Below are positions 1 through 11,164 of a stretch of 64,000 bases of DNA, piece by piece; within the stretch, counting starts at the first letter, position 1, and every line of letters starts with the position of its first letter. The notes beneath the pieces are model-generated. The model ran no database searches. It saw nothing but the letters and a program-made list of their open reading frames with translations, and had not been told where the DNA came from. The stretch lies in assembly GCA_021018995.1 (NCBI GenBank), contig CM037587.1:61726104-61790103 (forward strand), in the 5' to 3' direction. This DNA is from Chloranthus sessilifolius. Its lineage: Eukaryota; Streptophyta; Magnoliopsida; Chloranthales; Chloranthaceae. The translations under genes and the position numbers were made by a program.

Positions 1-1
1 T

Positions 2-835
2 TATTTCCCAAGCCCAACACCTCAAGCAGCACCTCTAGATTTGACGTGGTATTTTTCCACACCCACGCCCGTTTACCATGTGCAGCCCAATCTTACCCCA
101 CCTCCGTAGTATCAATCCTATCTGACACCAACCCCCATAAATTACATGGTGCCCAATTTTACCCCACCTTCAAAATCAGCTCCAACCTCCTACAATTGCC
201 CCAACTTCACCACATGCCCACCAGTATATTCACCTCCAACACCAACCCAATACAGTTGGCCCAATTTTGTTCCACCCTCAATCAATCTACCTCCAGCACT
301 AATCCATTACAACGGAACCAGTTTCTCCTCACCCTCAATAGTCAACCACATTTGGCCCAGCATCACCACACCAACCCGGTCGGTCCAATCATACCCGTCA
401 TCTCCATCCATTCCCTTCCAGATCCTCGGACCAACATATAATCCCCATCAAGTCGCACTCGACTATAGTCAAACAAATGCCAATGCTAGCAGTAGCAACA
501 CAAAGGAAGTCAAGTTTATTACCCGATCAGGAAGGATCTCAAAGCAACATGAGGCACCGTTGCCTGCCCAGCCAGAAGAAAGAAGAGAACATACAACGGT
601 GCTCCTATTGGAAAAGATGAGAAGAGAGCGCGCATTAGAAATACAACCTAAAAGAACGCCAGCTCACATCACCCTATGGGACTTACTCATGACTTCTCCA
701 CTTCACTTCCAAGCTCAGATGGGAGCACTAAAGGATGCTCATGTATTAAATAAAGTATCTCCAAATGAAGTGGGACGGATGATAGGACAGGTGTTGGCTT
801 CCAATGCCATCTCATTTTGGACGCTAATCTCCTAG
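2..835 (+). pseudogene. gag: gag C-terminal / gag-pol linker, Tat type
   Basis: One frame is open from the left edge to the stop at 833-835 except for a TAG at 107-109. The first part is very rich in Pro, Tyr, Asn and Ser (positions 2-460), with repeated PNFxPP-like motifs. It is followed by the motif FITRSGRI (about 508-540) that precedes protease in many Tat polyproteins, and then by a helical stretch with LLMTSPLHFQAQMGAL. In the family this linker joins nucleocapsid to protease. No CCHC knuckle or capsid domain is visible, so those must lie further left. The reading continues into protease in the adjacent frame, so a frameshift lies near 820. Confidence 0.7.
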
Positions 836-839
836 AAGG

Positions 840-1262
840 AGGAAACCACTCTAGGCCCCTCAATATCACACTTTAAACTGGGAGCTTGGTAATACCACTT
901 GTATTAATAGACAACGGTTTGGCATTGAACATATGCCCTCTAAGAAGCGCAACCAAGATTGGGGTCAACCTGTCTATGTTCTGACCGGCCAAGACAGGAG
1001 CCTAAGGGTTCGATAATACAAGGAGGGAAGCGATAGGAGAAACAGATCTTGAGCTCACCATTGGGCCAATAACCTTCTCAATCTCGTTCCAAGTCATGGG
1101 CATCAAGTCCTCCTTCAACTTGCTACTAGGGCGCCCATGGCTGCATGAAATTGGGGCAGTCCCCTCCACTCTACACCAATAGCTCAAATTCATCTTTGAA
1201 GAGAGAGTTGTAACCATCATGGGAGAGGGGAGAGAGGAAAAAGAAAAAATGGCCCACAGCAT
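840..1262 (+). pseudogene. retroviral-type aspartic protease remnant
   Basis: Conceptual reading gives SRPLNITL, a stop, then VLIDNGLALNICPL (about 898-945). This matches the family active-site segment LIDNGSALN, with Ser replaced by Leu next to the catalytic Asp-Asn-Gly. Further on come FQVMGIKSSFNLLLGRPWLH and a short GAVPSTLHQ segment (about 1089-1185), the usual C-terminal signature of this plant protease. Stops interrupt it several times. It would process the Gag-Pol polyprotein in an active element; here it cannot be made. Confidence 0.75.
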
Positions 1263-2289
1263 TTAAAATCTCAAAATGTTGGATGTCTCCCACATAGATA
1301 AGGACTCAGTGACTCATAGTTTTCAGTATGATGTATCAATGGTAGTGGCATCAGAACCCCTCGGAAAGGTCACTAAAAAAATTGGAGGAGGAATGGTTGC
1401 GCCAGTGGTGATGCTCTAGAAATGGGGCTATCAAAGAGGGAAAGGACTACGTCCCCGCCTATAAGGAAAAAGAGACCTAGTCAAGGCCAAAGACATCCAG
1501 CGAGTCAAATTCGGCTTATGCTATAAGCCTACAGAAGAAGAAGTTCAACAGGCCATGGAGAAATCCCAAACAATCGCTGCAGCCAGAGCCAAGAGGATAG
1601 ACCTAGAGGATGAGTCCCCTCCGCAACCACACATCAGAAGCACATTTGTAAGTGTCGGGGTCATTAAAATTGATCAAAATGGGGCAACACAACTGACCCC
1701 ACACAAAAGGGCCACTATCCACGAGACCAATCCCCACATCATTCCCCCATAGATTGAAATAGACCTGGCCTCACTTTCACTCTTCAAAGAACAGGTAACC
1801 CTACCTGCATAGCCACCAATTCTGAACCTTCCAAAACCCGTGCTAAGATTAGAAGACCAGGTTTAAGAAGAACCCATGGTTAATATGTTAGGGGCTGACC
1901 CTCAAAAGCCAGCTCAATCAGCCTCCTCCATAAAACAAGGTAAAGGTGCGGCACCTCAGGTGAGAAACTAGGCATCTATGCCTCTAACTCTGGATGCATC
2001 AAATGGTTGTAAATACGATACTAGCTTCCCAAAAAAAATTAAGCCATAAAAAGAGAGATTAGCCCTAGACAAGCAATGTCATGCATGTACAGAGACCCAC
2101 GTTGCCAAGGGCCAATTTCCGAAGAAAATAAAAATCCTAAAAAATTAGAAAAAATATATCCAAAAATATTATCTTTTAAAAATTTTGAGAAAAAGAAAAA
2201 TGATGCCTTAAATGAAAAACTCGCCCAATGTGAAGCCGACCTCTTTTCTATAGAAATACAAGAAGAGGTAGGAGTCACAGATCTAGATG
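1263..2289 (+). pseudogene. protease-RT spacer of the Tat element
   Basis: The same general frame can be followed with stops through this kilobase. Segments such as RGKGLRPRL (near 1440) and RVKFGLCYKPTEEE (near 1505-1545) resemble the poorly conserved linker between protease and reverse transcriptase in Tat polyproteins. A 65-codon open stretch (1555-1752) and a 74-codon Lys/Glu-rich stretch (2076-2300) lie inside it. I see no catalytic domain. An A-rich patch at 2030-2220 may be an insertion or local decay. Confidence 0.5.
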
Positions 2290-3292
2290 GCGAGGACTAA
2301 TCGAGGAGCTTCCCAATGAGCTCCTTGAACAATATGACGATTTTTAGCATGGCCCTACCCCGATCGTTGAAGAGACTGAAGATGTCAATCTGGGAACTGA
2401 GGAGGTCCCTAGAATCACTAAGATCGGAACATCACTATCTCTCGAGGAAAGAAAAGGCATGATTGACTTCCTTCGATCATACCAAGATATCTTTGCATGG
2501 TCATACGAGGATATGCCCGATTTGGACATCGATTTGGTGGAGCATGAGTTGCCACTGTATCCTGACGTTAAGCCAATCCAGCAGAAGCTGAGACACTTCC
2601 GGCTGGAGTGAATGTTGAAAGTGAAGGATGAAATCATCAACCAATACGATGTAGGGTTTTTCATGATCTCCAAATACCCGCAGTTATTAGCCAACATCAT
2701 CCCAGTACCGAAGAAAGATGGAAAGGTTCACATGTGCATTGATTTTAGATATCTCAACAAGGCGAGCCCAAAGGATGGCTTTTCGTTGCCACACATCAAT
2801 ATCTTGGTTGATAACACTGTAAGGCATGAGATGCTCTCGTTCATGGACAGATTCTTCGGATACAATCAGATCAAGAGAACAGAAGTGGATCGAGAGAAGA
2901 TAGCGTTCATCACTCCATGGGAAACTTTCTGCCACCAAGTCATGCCTTTTGAGTTAAAGAAAGTCGGGGCAACATATCAAAGAGCCATGACAACACTCTT
3001 CCATGTCATGATGCACCAAGAAATTGAGGTGTATGTAGACAACATGAACGCCAAGTCACCAGAGAGAGGTGACCATCTGATAAACCTCCAAAAGTTGTTT
3101 AAAAGGCTGAGGAAGTACAGGCTACGTCTAAACCCTCATAAATGCACATTCGGTGCCATGTCAGGAAAGCTATTAGGCTTCATCGTCAGCAGAAAAGACA
3201 TCAAAGTTAACCAGATCAAGGTGAAATCCATCGTGGAAATGCTGCCACCATCTTTCAAAAAAGAAGTCAAGGGTTTCTTGGGCAGAATATAG
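2290..3292 (+). pseudogene. pol: reverse transcriptase domain, decayed
   Basis: From about 2450 the translation follows the family: DIFAWSYEDMPDLD, then a stop at 2609-2611, then a 226-codon open frame (2612-3292) with IIPVPKKDGKVHMCIDFRYL, LSFMDRFFGYNQI and KCTFGAMSGKLLGF. The polymerase box reads EVYVDNM where the family has YVDD, so the second catalytic aspartate is replaced by Asn. FMDGFSGY is also changed to FMDRFFGY. Even without the stops the enzyme would be expected to be dead. It continues in the same orientation into RNase H. Confidence 0.9.
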
Positions 3293-3886
3293 TAGATCAG
3301 TCGGTTCATTACACAGTTAACTCCTATCTGCACGCCAATCTTTAAGCTACTAAGAAAATATTCACCCGTTGAATGGAATAATAATTGTCAAGTGGCATTT
3401 GATAAAATCAAAGGTTACCTTCTCAATCCTCTAGTTTTGGTACCACCAGTACCTGGGAGACAAATCCTAATGTACCTCTCTACAAGGGAATTTTCGATAG
3501 GATGTGTCCTAGGGCAGTATGACGAAATTGGAAGAAGAGAGTAGGTCATCTACTACCTGAGCAAGAAGTTCACTGATTAAGAGACACGCTATTCTCATCT
3601 GGAGAAAGCATGCCTAGCTCGCGTATGGGGTACACAAAGGCTTCGTCACTACTTGTTATCTCTGGCAGTTCTCCTGGCTCGAATGGAATCCTTGAAGCAA
3701 TTTTTTGAAAATTTGGTCCTTAATGGTCGAACTGCATGTTGGCAGCTCCTCTTATCGGAATTTGACATCACGTATGTCACCCAAAAGTCAATCAAGGGGT
3801 AAGCACTCACTGATCATCTTATCGAGAATTCCTTACCTAACTACGAGCCTCGGAGAATCAAGTTTCCTGATGAGGACATCTTATTC
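3293..3886 (+). pseudogene. RNase H domain (retroviral type) with connection region
   Basis: After the stop ending the RT frame, the translation resumes as TPIFKLLRKYSPVEWN, then FSIGCVLGQYDEIGRRE, a stop, VIYYLSKKFTD, a stop and ETRYSHLEKACLA. This is the conserved RNase H-like stretch that follows RT in Ty3/gypsy elements. It then reads LLLSEFDITYVTQKSIKG and ends near FPDEDI (about 3865-3885), the marker that precedes the second RNase H in Tat elements. At least three in-frame stops are present. Confidence 0.8.
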
Positions 3887-4375
3887 ATGATAGAAGATGA
3901 CACAGAGGAGACAAAAGAGTCCTGGGTAATGCACTTTGATAGGGCATCAAATGTTGAAGGTCAAGGTGTCGGCGTTGTTCTAATCTCGCGAAAAGGGTCC
4001 CATGTACCGGTCTCCATCACGCTCAATTTCCCATGCACCAATAATATGGCTGAATACAGAGCCTACATAGCTAGCCTACAAGCAGCTCTTGACCTAAACG
4101 TAACTCATCTCTGGGTGTTTGGTGACTCACAGCTGATCTTATGCCAAACCAATGGAGACTGGAAAACCAAGGCTGAGAAGTTAATCCCATACCATGAGCT
4201 CCTCGAAGATCGAATAGCATGCTTCGATGATGTCACTTTCTCCTATGTCCCGCGAGCAAGTAATCGCCTTGCTGATGCATTGGCCACCTTAGCATCAATG
4301 GTAGAAATTTGTTATGGCGTCGAAATGAAATCGATCATGATTGGACAAAGAAATGAGTTAACCTTTTGCCTCTAG
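3887..4375 (+). pseudogene. archaeal-type RNase H (aRNH) domain
   Basis: A 162-codon open frame encodes the additional RNase H typical of Tat elements. It shows WVMHFDRASN (family: W.myFDGASN), GVGVVLISRKG, TNNMAEYRAYIASLQAALDL, VFGDSQLIL and a C-terminal SNRLADALATLASM. These supply the DEDD-type acidic positions: Asp of HFD, Glu of AEY, Asp of GDS and Asp of ADAL. It is the best preserved domain of the element. The frame ends at 4373-4375 and the integrase follows in another frame. Gly to Arg in the FDGAS motif suggests decay. Confidence 0.85.
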
Positions 4376-5682
4376 ATCGAGGGATCCATAGAGTTAGATG
4401 ATGAGCCTCCATGGTTCTCAGATATCAAGAATTTTCTCGAAACTCGAGCTTTCCCTGAAGGTACATCCAAGATGGACAGGCAGACCATCCAACATTTAGC
4501 GAAAAATTAAGTCATTTGTGGTGAGTACCTCTATAAGCGATCATATAATAATATCCTGCTTAGATGCCTAACTGAAAGCGAGGCAGCCAACATCATGAAA
4601 GAAATCCACGAAGGAGTATGCAGGGCCCACGTCAATGGGCACATGCTTGCTAAGAAGTCCTACAGCAAGGGTATTTCTAGACCACCATGGAAACTAACTA
4701 TTGCAAGCACGTTCAAAAGTGCTATAAATGTCAAGAGCACTCCAGTCTGATACATTCTTCAGCCATAGATCTTCATAGCACGACCACTCCATGGCCATTC
4801 ACCACATGGGGCCTCGACGTCGTTGGAAAGGTCAACCCAAAAGCTTCTAATGGACATCAGTTCATCCTTATCGCCATCAAGTACTTCACCAAATGGGTAG
4901 AGGCAGCATCCTATATGAACATCACGGTCAGTCATGTCGAGAAATTCATCAAGAATAACATCATGTGTCAGTTCCGCATGCCCAAGGACATCATCACAGA
5001 TAACGGCACTAACTTTTCTAACAAGCGCATCAAAGCTTTATGTGAACAGTACAGAATCAAACATCATCGCTCATCACTATATCGGTCGTAAACCAATGGA
5101 GTCGTCAAAGCTACAAATAAAATAGTTATACGTATCCTTGAAAAGATGGTCGTCACCTATCGATATTAGAGTGAAATATTACCATTCACATTATGGGCCT
5201 TTCGAATGTCGATCCATACCGCTACAGAGGCAACACCATTTTCCCTTGTGTATGGAACGGAGGCCGTGCTACCAATTGAAGTTGACGTACCTTCACTCTG
5301 CATCCTCATCCAGACTGATCTGCCAGAGACCGATAAAGAGAGCCTGTTTCGAACAATTGAGCCTAATCTACGGAAAGAGGCTTCAAGCGTTATGTCACGC
5401 ACAGGTCTACCAAGGAAGGATCTCCATGCTTACAACAAGCATGTTCGCACTCGAGACTTAAAAGTGGGTGGCACGGTACTGAAGAAGATCTTTCCCTCTC
5501 TCCACGCTGATCCAAGGGGGAAATTCAGGCCTAATTGGAAAGTCCCTACGTCATCAGAGAGGTGCTCCCTGGATATGTGCTTTGCCTCACCACCATGGAT
5601 GGAGAGCACTTTCCTGAGTCCATCAACGCTAGATACATTCGACGATTCTACTCCTAGTCTCCCGCTGCAAGATAAGTATTGA
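4376..5682 (+). pseudogene. int: integrase, decayed
   Basis: The zinc-finger region starts near 4600 (HEGVCRAH, then CYKCQEH at about 4720-4742). The catalytic core follows: WGLDVVGKVNPKASNGHQF (first Asp) and IITDNGTNFSN (second Asp). The place of the catalytic Glu reads NGVVKATN near 5096-5119, where the family has NGAVEAAN, so Glu is replaced by Lys. The C-terminal part (5206-5682) shows ATPFSLVYGTEAVLPIEV and a GKFRPNWKVP motif. Stops and frameshifts split it into at least four pieces. It would have joined element cDNA to target DNA. Confidence 0.88.
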
Positions 5683-5689
5683 TAAGATG

Positions 5690-8356
5690 GATATGTGACT
5701 GCTTAAGGACCCCATAAAATACGCCATCATTTTAAAGCCAAGTATCCAAAAGCGTCCCTGAATGCTCATACCCTTTGCTATTCCCATTGAGAAATTAGCT
5801 TTTCTTTCATAAGCCCCTCCCCAGAAAAAGAAGAAATAAAAAGTGTATATACCAAACAAAAAAAAGAGCAAAAGAGTTACTATTAAAATAAAAAAAAAAT
5901 TCAGAAAAGTAAAATCCCAAAAAGAGGATGTCTGAAAAAAATCAAAAAGAACAAATAAAATAGAATAGAAAAGAGATAGAAAAATCATGGGGCATGTACA
6001 GTAAAAATCTCCCAAAAAAGAAGTGTATTATGGTAGTTGGAACCCAATCAACAAAAATCTTTAAACCCAAGAATACCTTCAAAATTCCTAACCTATTCCT
6101 TTCAAACCATGACCATGATACTTCCTTGAAGAAAGCCCTCTTTAAGGTCTATGAGCAATCATAGTATCTATTAAGTCATCACGAGCCAAGCTGAGAGCAA
6201 CACAGAACTTCATCCAGCCGTCTATGATGGAATTGACGTCCATGTTGTGGCTTTTGAAAAAGAGAAAGAAAATAATAAAAAATACGTGCTCAAAGCAAAG
6301 TAGATGGGGTGAAAACCCGCAAGGGCGCCACAGATAGTGAAAACTCGAAAGCGCGCTACGGGTAAAAAAGAGGGCGATGACGTATGATGAAAACCTATCT
6401 TGGGAGCTATGAGTAAAAAGGTTAGAAGAAAAAGAAAAAAAAGAGAGAAAAAACATTTAGTGACTCCTTTGATTACATTTTCGATTACCTGGTCGCCAAT
6501 CAGGCCACTCATTTTAGCTCAAATCAGGTTCTGATCAAGTGTATCTTCAGACTGCATTGTCAAACGTATGACCCAAGGTAGGGAGAAAAGGTTAACTCAA
6601 TCCAAAGGTATGGACGTTTCAACTTGGTAAAAATTCTGAACCTCACTTAGGTCCGACCGCATGAACAGGTTCGGCTATGCATAAAACGGGACCTACTACT
6701 TCACCTCATTGAATAAGACATTAAACAAAAAAACAAAAAAATAAGAAAAAACAATAAAAATAAGAAATCTAAAAAATCTAAAAATATATACTCCTTTTTA
6801 TTTCTATGTACATATTCATAGTATTGTACTTTAATCACAAAGAAGAAAGAGAAAAAGGAAAGTCCAAAAATATAAGTCTTAAAAAAAATGTGTAGGTAAA
6901 AGGTTGTTTCTTCTATTTATTAGGATGCATATTCGTTATCTATATAAACAAAAAAGGGACTAACATTTTCTTGAGAATGTGCAAGAACATCAAATGGCCC
7001 AAAGCCTCAAGATAGGCAACCTCTCGGCAATGGGCAGAGCAGAGGAAGCATCTCACAACTCACGTCGGTCTATTCAAGAAACAAATAGAAAAAGCAATCA
7101 TTAGAAAAAAGAAGAAAGAAATTTATTTTTTCATTAAACTTTTTTACACACGGCTACGCATGCTTCAATACGGTTAAATGTCATTATTTTATCGATAACG
7201 CAATTGTGCTAAATTAATGTCCTAAATCTAAGGTTCGCCTTAGATCTTTGGATCCTACTTTAAATAGGAGCAACAGTGTCAATCCTGATCAAACGGTCAA
7301 TGTTTCGATCGGTCCACTGCTAAACGCTTCATTTTTTGATTCATGTGAACTTAGGTATCTTATATTTCAAATTCTTCTAAAAAAGGTCAATGGTTTGTTA
7401 AGGCCAACCTGTCAAAAAGGAAATTACCTATCGAACGACTATGTTCAAATATGCGTTCAGAAGGGTTCATTCTAGGGTGCAAGCTTTGAAACCAGCATTC
7501 GTACGGTATCCCTGTAAAGTGTACGCCATGTGTCTAGGTATCTATTGGATGGTCATTTGTTCCCGTAAATAGTACTCAGACGAGATCTGGGTCGGGACTT
7601 CCATTTTCCTTTATTTTTATTTGCCCCTGATATGTGCATGTTTTTTACATAATTGTTCGTCTATAAGATCATCGTTGGCAGAGACTAAGATTGAGTTCCT
7701 CCTTTGATAGACACCCAATTTTAGTCAAATCTGTTCAGTATTATTTGAAGATTGGGTACTCTAGGACATGTTGATCTAGGGCACATTATCAAAAGTGGCA
7801 CACACTCCTAAAAGACGTTGCGATATCAATATTCGCTTCGCTCAGGTAGTTGTGCCAAATTAACTTCGAGGTCGATGAGTTCGCTCAAACACTCCAAACC
7901 CTACCTCATGTAGGGGCACCCGTGGCTGATCAAATGGGGCAATCAATGTCTCATAAGATTGGACACAAACTATTGGATCTCTGCGTCTTTGCTTTACGCT
8001 AATCTTTAAGTATCGGTCGATCACCCTCCCACTCGAGGGACTATTTTATTCAGGACAAATCTTGAACATTGAACATCATCAATCATTTCACCATCTCGAT
8101 TATGCCCAGTAATGTCGCTAATTGCTTAGGGACTGATAGTCTTGAGAAACAGAAGTTTTCCTAATCGTATGGGGCTTCCGCTACTTTTAATCTCGAGTGA
8201 CGGACGTTTTCCCAAGTTTTGGGCTTAAGTCACTCTCCATGTTTTTCCTTTTTTATGTTTAAGGTTCACTTTGAATACAGCAGACCCCTTAGCATTTGCC
8301 TTGGGCCTCTTCGGATGTCTCTTTCTTTGTCATACGATGATTAGTGATCGGATACC
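5690..8356 (+). other. long noncoding 3' region of the Tat element
   Basis: No domain-bearing reading frame is present between integrase and the polypurine tract. 5810-6000 and 6720-6900 are A-rich with homopolymer runs. 6290-6420 holds short imperfect repeats (GTGAAAACYCG...GGGCG...). 7700-7740 holds a segment (ATAGACACCCAATTTTAG) that resembles the start of a Tat LTR and may be a decayed LTR fragment. A long 3' spacer is usual for Tat/Ogre elements. Confidence 0.6.
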
Positions 8357-8365
8357 AAAGAGGGG
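8357..8365 (+). promoter_or_regulatory. polypurine tract of the Tat element
   Basis: The purine run AAAGAGGGG is followed by CATC and then by the LTR start at 8370. This is the usual position of the plus-strand primer in LTR retrotransposons, and its spacing fixes the LTR boundary. Confidence 0.75.
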
Positions 8366-8369
8366 CATC

Positions 8370-9085
8370 TATAGACACCTAAATTTGGCCCAAGGCTCGA
8401 TCGACACATACTTCGAGAAAGGCATACCCCCGAGCTTCTAAAAGTACTTTCCAAACCCTTAGAACTTAACCCAAACCCTTAGGAACCTGTCCTAGACCCT
8501 TAGGAATCAACCCTAACCCATAGAACCCTTCTCTGACCCATTTTGAACCCTCCTGAGTGGTGGATGGAAAAAGAAATGTCAAGATTTATAGACACATCTT
8601 CTAGAACTGAGTCCTATACCATTGGAAAGAGAATGTTCCTAGCTTTCTAACAAGTCAAGAATCACCTCAATCAGAGCTGTATATCAAAAGTTTGACAATT
8701 TGAAAATTGAGCAGAAACGTAGGAAATTACACTAGTGTGTATATTATATACGCTAGGCCTATTTTTGACAGAATTGGCCTTGCGTGTATATTATAAATGT
8801 AAGGAAAATTTGGCTTCTTCCTTAGGAATTGAGCTCTAGAATGGGCTCTGAACATCTCAAGGACACTGTTCCTTTGCCTAGCGTGTATAATATACATGCA
8901 AGGTTTAGGAATAGTGTTTTTTGAGAAAATGTCTGAGATTCATCTTTGGGGTTTGACTTTTTGACAACCCAAAGTTTGGGGTGGGTCTTTAGGACCCTAG
9001 TATCCTTACTAGCGTAAACTATAACTCTTTTGCCACCCACCCTATCATCTACCATTAAACCCAAGATCCCACCTATTTAAACCCT
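8370..9085 (+). repeat. 3' LTR of the Tat element, truncated
   Basis: It begins TATAGACACCTAAATTTGG, a one-base variant of the canonical TGTAGACACC start seen at 25612. The two copies align through the tracts of repeated 'CCCTTAGGAACCTG', the 'CAAGAATCACC' segment and 'GGGGTTTGACTT'. Three near-palindromes lie at 8732-8756, 8778-8804 and 8877-8903. Similarity to the solo LTR stops around 9070-9085, so the downstream half (TATA region to U5) is missing. Confidence 0.75.
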
Positions 9086-9524
9086 ATGTTGGTTTAAGAT
9101 TGGTTGTGTCCTTTTTATTATAAAAATGATGGAAATAAAGAATGGTAAAAAGAAGAACATATCAAAGGGAAAGAAAATAAAGAGATTATAACACAAGAGC
9201 AAAACAATCCCATAGTCCTGCAAGATCTAGGGTTGTTGTAGCAAGTTTTGATAAGTAAGAGTTTGTCCCACAGGGAGTGATGATCTAAACATAATGGTAG
9301 AATAGTAAACCTCGAGATCTTCTACAGATCAGGCAGCTCTAAACCTAAACTAGAAAGCACGGTAAAGAGAGGGTGTTTTTGGGTGTCACAAACTAAAATA
9401 AAAATAGGAATAAAAACTAGACTTAAAGAAAGGGAGTAAAGAAGAATAAAGGTGGTTTGGGAAAGTAAACAAAAACTGTGGAGAAGTAGGCAGTTATGGG
9501 CTAATCTTCACTACAAAATAGATC

Positions 9525-10155
9525 AAGAGATGGATCTGTAGCTGTCCTTCACTTGGCTACAAGCACAAGTGCAAGGTAGAAGAATCCAGCCTAACCCAGA
9601 GACATGAACTGATCTTAGGCCTATATTTTATCCACTTAAATGGTCATAGAATATCTCAGGGACTTCATCCAATCTAGGGGTTAAAGTTAAAACAAGAAAA
9701 CCATTGTTGATAGTATGTTTGCAAGGCTACAAGCTCATGCATCCATAGAATCCAACAATCCATGAATATCTAGTGAAGACCACAAGAAATCATAGATTTA
9801 ATGGGGCTTTAAAATCAGTTGGTCATTGCTACAAAGAGTCTTGCAATGACCTAGCTCAAGTCTGCAATCTCGGCAAGATCTCAGATCTATTCACTAAAAA
9901 TAGTGTTATAAAACAGAGGAGAAGTTGGATCTACAGCAGTCCCTCACTTGACTACAAGCACAAGTGCAGGAAAAAAGAATCTAGCTCAACCCTGTGAGCT
10001 AGACCAGTGTTAGGGCTATACCCTATCCATTTAAATGGTCACAAGGTATCCCAGAGATTAACCCAGATACAGAAGTTAGAGATAGAACAGGAATATCACT
10101 GCAGCCATTATGTTTGCAAGGCTACAAGCTCATGCATCCATAGGTGCAACAACCC
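9525..10155 (+). repeat. ~0.39-kb diverged tandem duplication inside the LTR-like sequence
   Basis: Positions about 9525-9760 and 9920-10150 share the same order of blocks: TTGGATCTACAGC-type, ACAAGCACAAGTGCA, CCACTTAAATGGTCA and GTTTGCAAGGCTACAAGCTC followed by ATGCATCCATAG. The copies are clearly diverged, so the duplication is old. Confidence 0.65.
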
Positions 10156-10473
10156 ATAAAAATAAAAATGAAAAATATAAGATGAATGTAGATTGAAAGA
10201 AGCATTAAAAATGGCTTTACATTGCATGAAAAGAAATTATAATGACTTGCCCTCAAGGCAACAGTCTCTGCAGAACTCCAAAACTGCTCACAATCCCATT
10301 ACAATACTCATTACAGCTCAGAATAAACCCTATCTGCGACAAAGATTTAGCCAACAATTACTGAGCTAAGAGAAAAAAAAGAAAATGAAAAAGAGAGGAA
10401 ACTAAACCCTAACCCTAATCCTAAAATGAGCACAGGCTAAGAATATTCTTGGCTGCCTGGCTATAAAATAGCT

Positions 10474-10476
<3 letters not shown>

Positions 10477-10519
<43 letters not shown>
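10477..10519. repeat. (AT)n microsatellite
   Basis: About 43 bases of uninterrupted AT repeat within the LTR-like sequence. Confidence 0.97.
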
Positions 10520-10522
<3 letters not shown>

Positions 10523-10938
10523 TCCATAAAGCAATGAAATGCTTTGGCCAATCAGAAATCAAAATTTTGAGAGCTGGTATCATGGCTCATTCTCAACCTA
10601 GTGTTGCCTCGAGATGTGGGGAATAGCTCATCACATTGGGATGTGTGCCCTAGGTGATGTGGAATCCTAAAAATATCCTTGAATTTTAAATATACAAGTA
10701 GGAACTCGTGGTTCGAGTGGATGGAGCTTTAGAATATAAAACTTGAGCGGTTCTCCAGTGGATAGAGCTTCAGGTGTTGAATCTCGAGTGGCTGCCGAGT
10801 GGATAAAGCTTTAAGTGTTGAATCTCGAGAGGTTCAGGCATAAGCTCGAGTGGATAACTAGCTTCAGCAATTGCAGCTCCACAGGATGAAGGTTTCAGCA
10901 GTGCAACTCGTGAGGTTCAGTGACTTCAGCACTACACA

Positions 10939-11095
10939 GCTCGACAGGTTGGTTTCTTTAGCAATATAACTCGAGTAGATGGTTTCCTTCAACAATGCCG
11001 CTCGAGTAGATGGTTTCCTTCAGCAATGTAGCTTGAGAAGATGGATTCCTTCAACAATGCAGCTCGAGTAGATGGTTTCCTTCAGCAATAGCTGT
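10939..11095. repeat. 31-bp tandem repeats with CTCGAG core
   Basis: Four or more units of about 31 bp (CTCGAGTAGATGGTTTCCTT plus CARCAATGNNG) are consecutive, with degenerate units upstream from about 10700. Related CTCGA-containing sequence recurs at 21110-21460 beyond the inserted element. Confidence 0.8.
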
Positions 11096-11164
11096 TCGAC
11101 CGGAACAATGGGACTGCTCGAGTTGATGAAGTGAAGCTATAACCTACTCGACAATTTTAGTGCA

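Larger units (their letters stand above)
1..9085 (+). mobile_element. Tat-lineage Ty3/gypsy retrotransposon, 5' end outside window, decayed
   Basis: Domains run in the order gag tail (to ~835), aspartic protease (~840-1260), reverse transcriptase (~2440-3290), RNase H (~3340-3870), archaeal-type RNase H (3887-4375), integrase (~4400-5670), a ~2.7-kb noncoding 3' region, a polypurine tract (8357-8365) and a 3' LTR from 8370. The second, archaeal-type RNase H between RNase H and integrase, and the long spacer before the LTR, are hallmarks of the Tat/Ogre/Retand group. Every domain is broken by stops or frameshifts. The LTR is homologous to the solo LTR at 25612-27201 but stops near 9085, where another LTR-like sequence begins. 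The 5' LTR and most of gag lie to the left of the window. Confidence 0.85.
9086..11164 (-). repeat. LTR-like sequence with CTCGAG motifs, left part
   Basis: This stretch has no coding frames. Its left part (about 9230-9300, with TTTGTCCCACAGGGAGTG) resembles the inverted U5-side sequence of the minus-strand element at 24534 (CGAACCACAGGGACTAG), which suggests a minus-strand LTR. It is interrupted at 11164/11165 by the three-LTR element; similar CTCGA-rich sequence resumes at 21098. Its exact ends and TSD could not be fixed, and no primer site was found, so it may be a solo or truncated LTR. Confidence 0.4.

Noticed and set aside
5629..6015. 128-codon minus-strand frame rich in Phe and Leu
   Set aside because: Antisense reading of the A-rich spacer after integrase.
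7700..7740. Second LTR start resembling TGTAGACACCC
   Set aside because: ATAGACACCCAATTTTAG is similar, but no polypurine tract precedes it and no LTR-length homology follows. Kept only as a note in the spacer.
10400..10430. Telomere-like AACCCTAACCCTAATCCT
   Set aside because: Only three imperfect units inside LTR-like sequence; short AACCCTA runs are common in plant leaders (also at 48300-48420).
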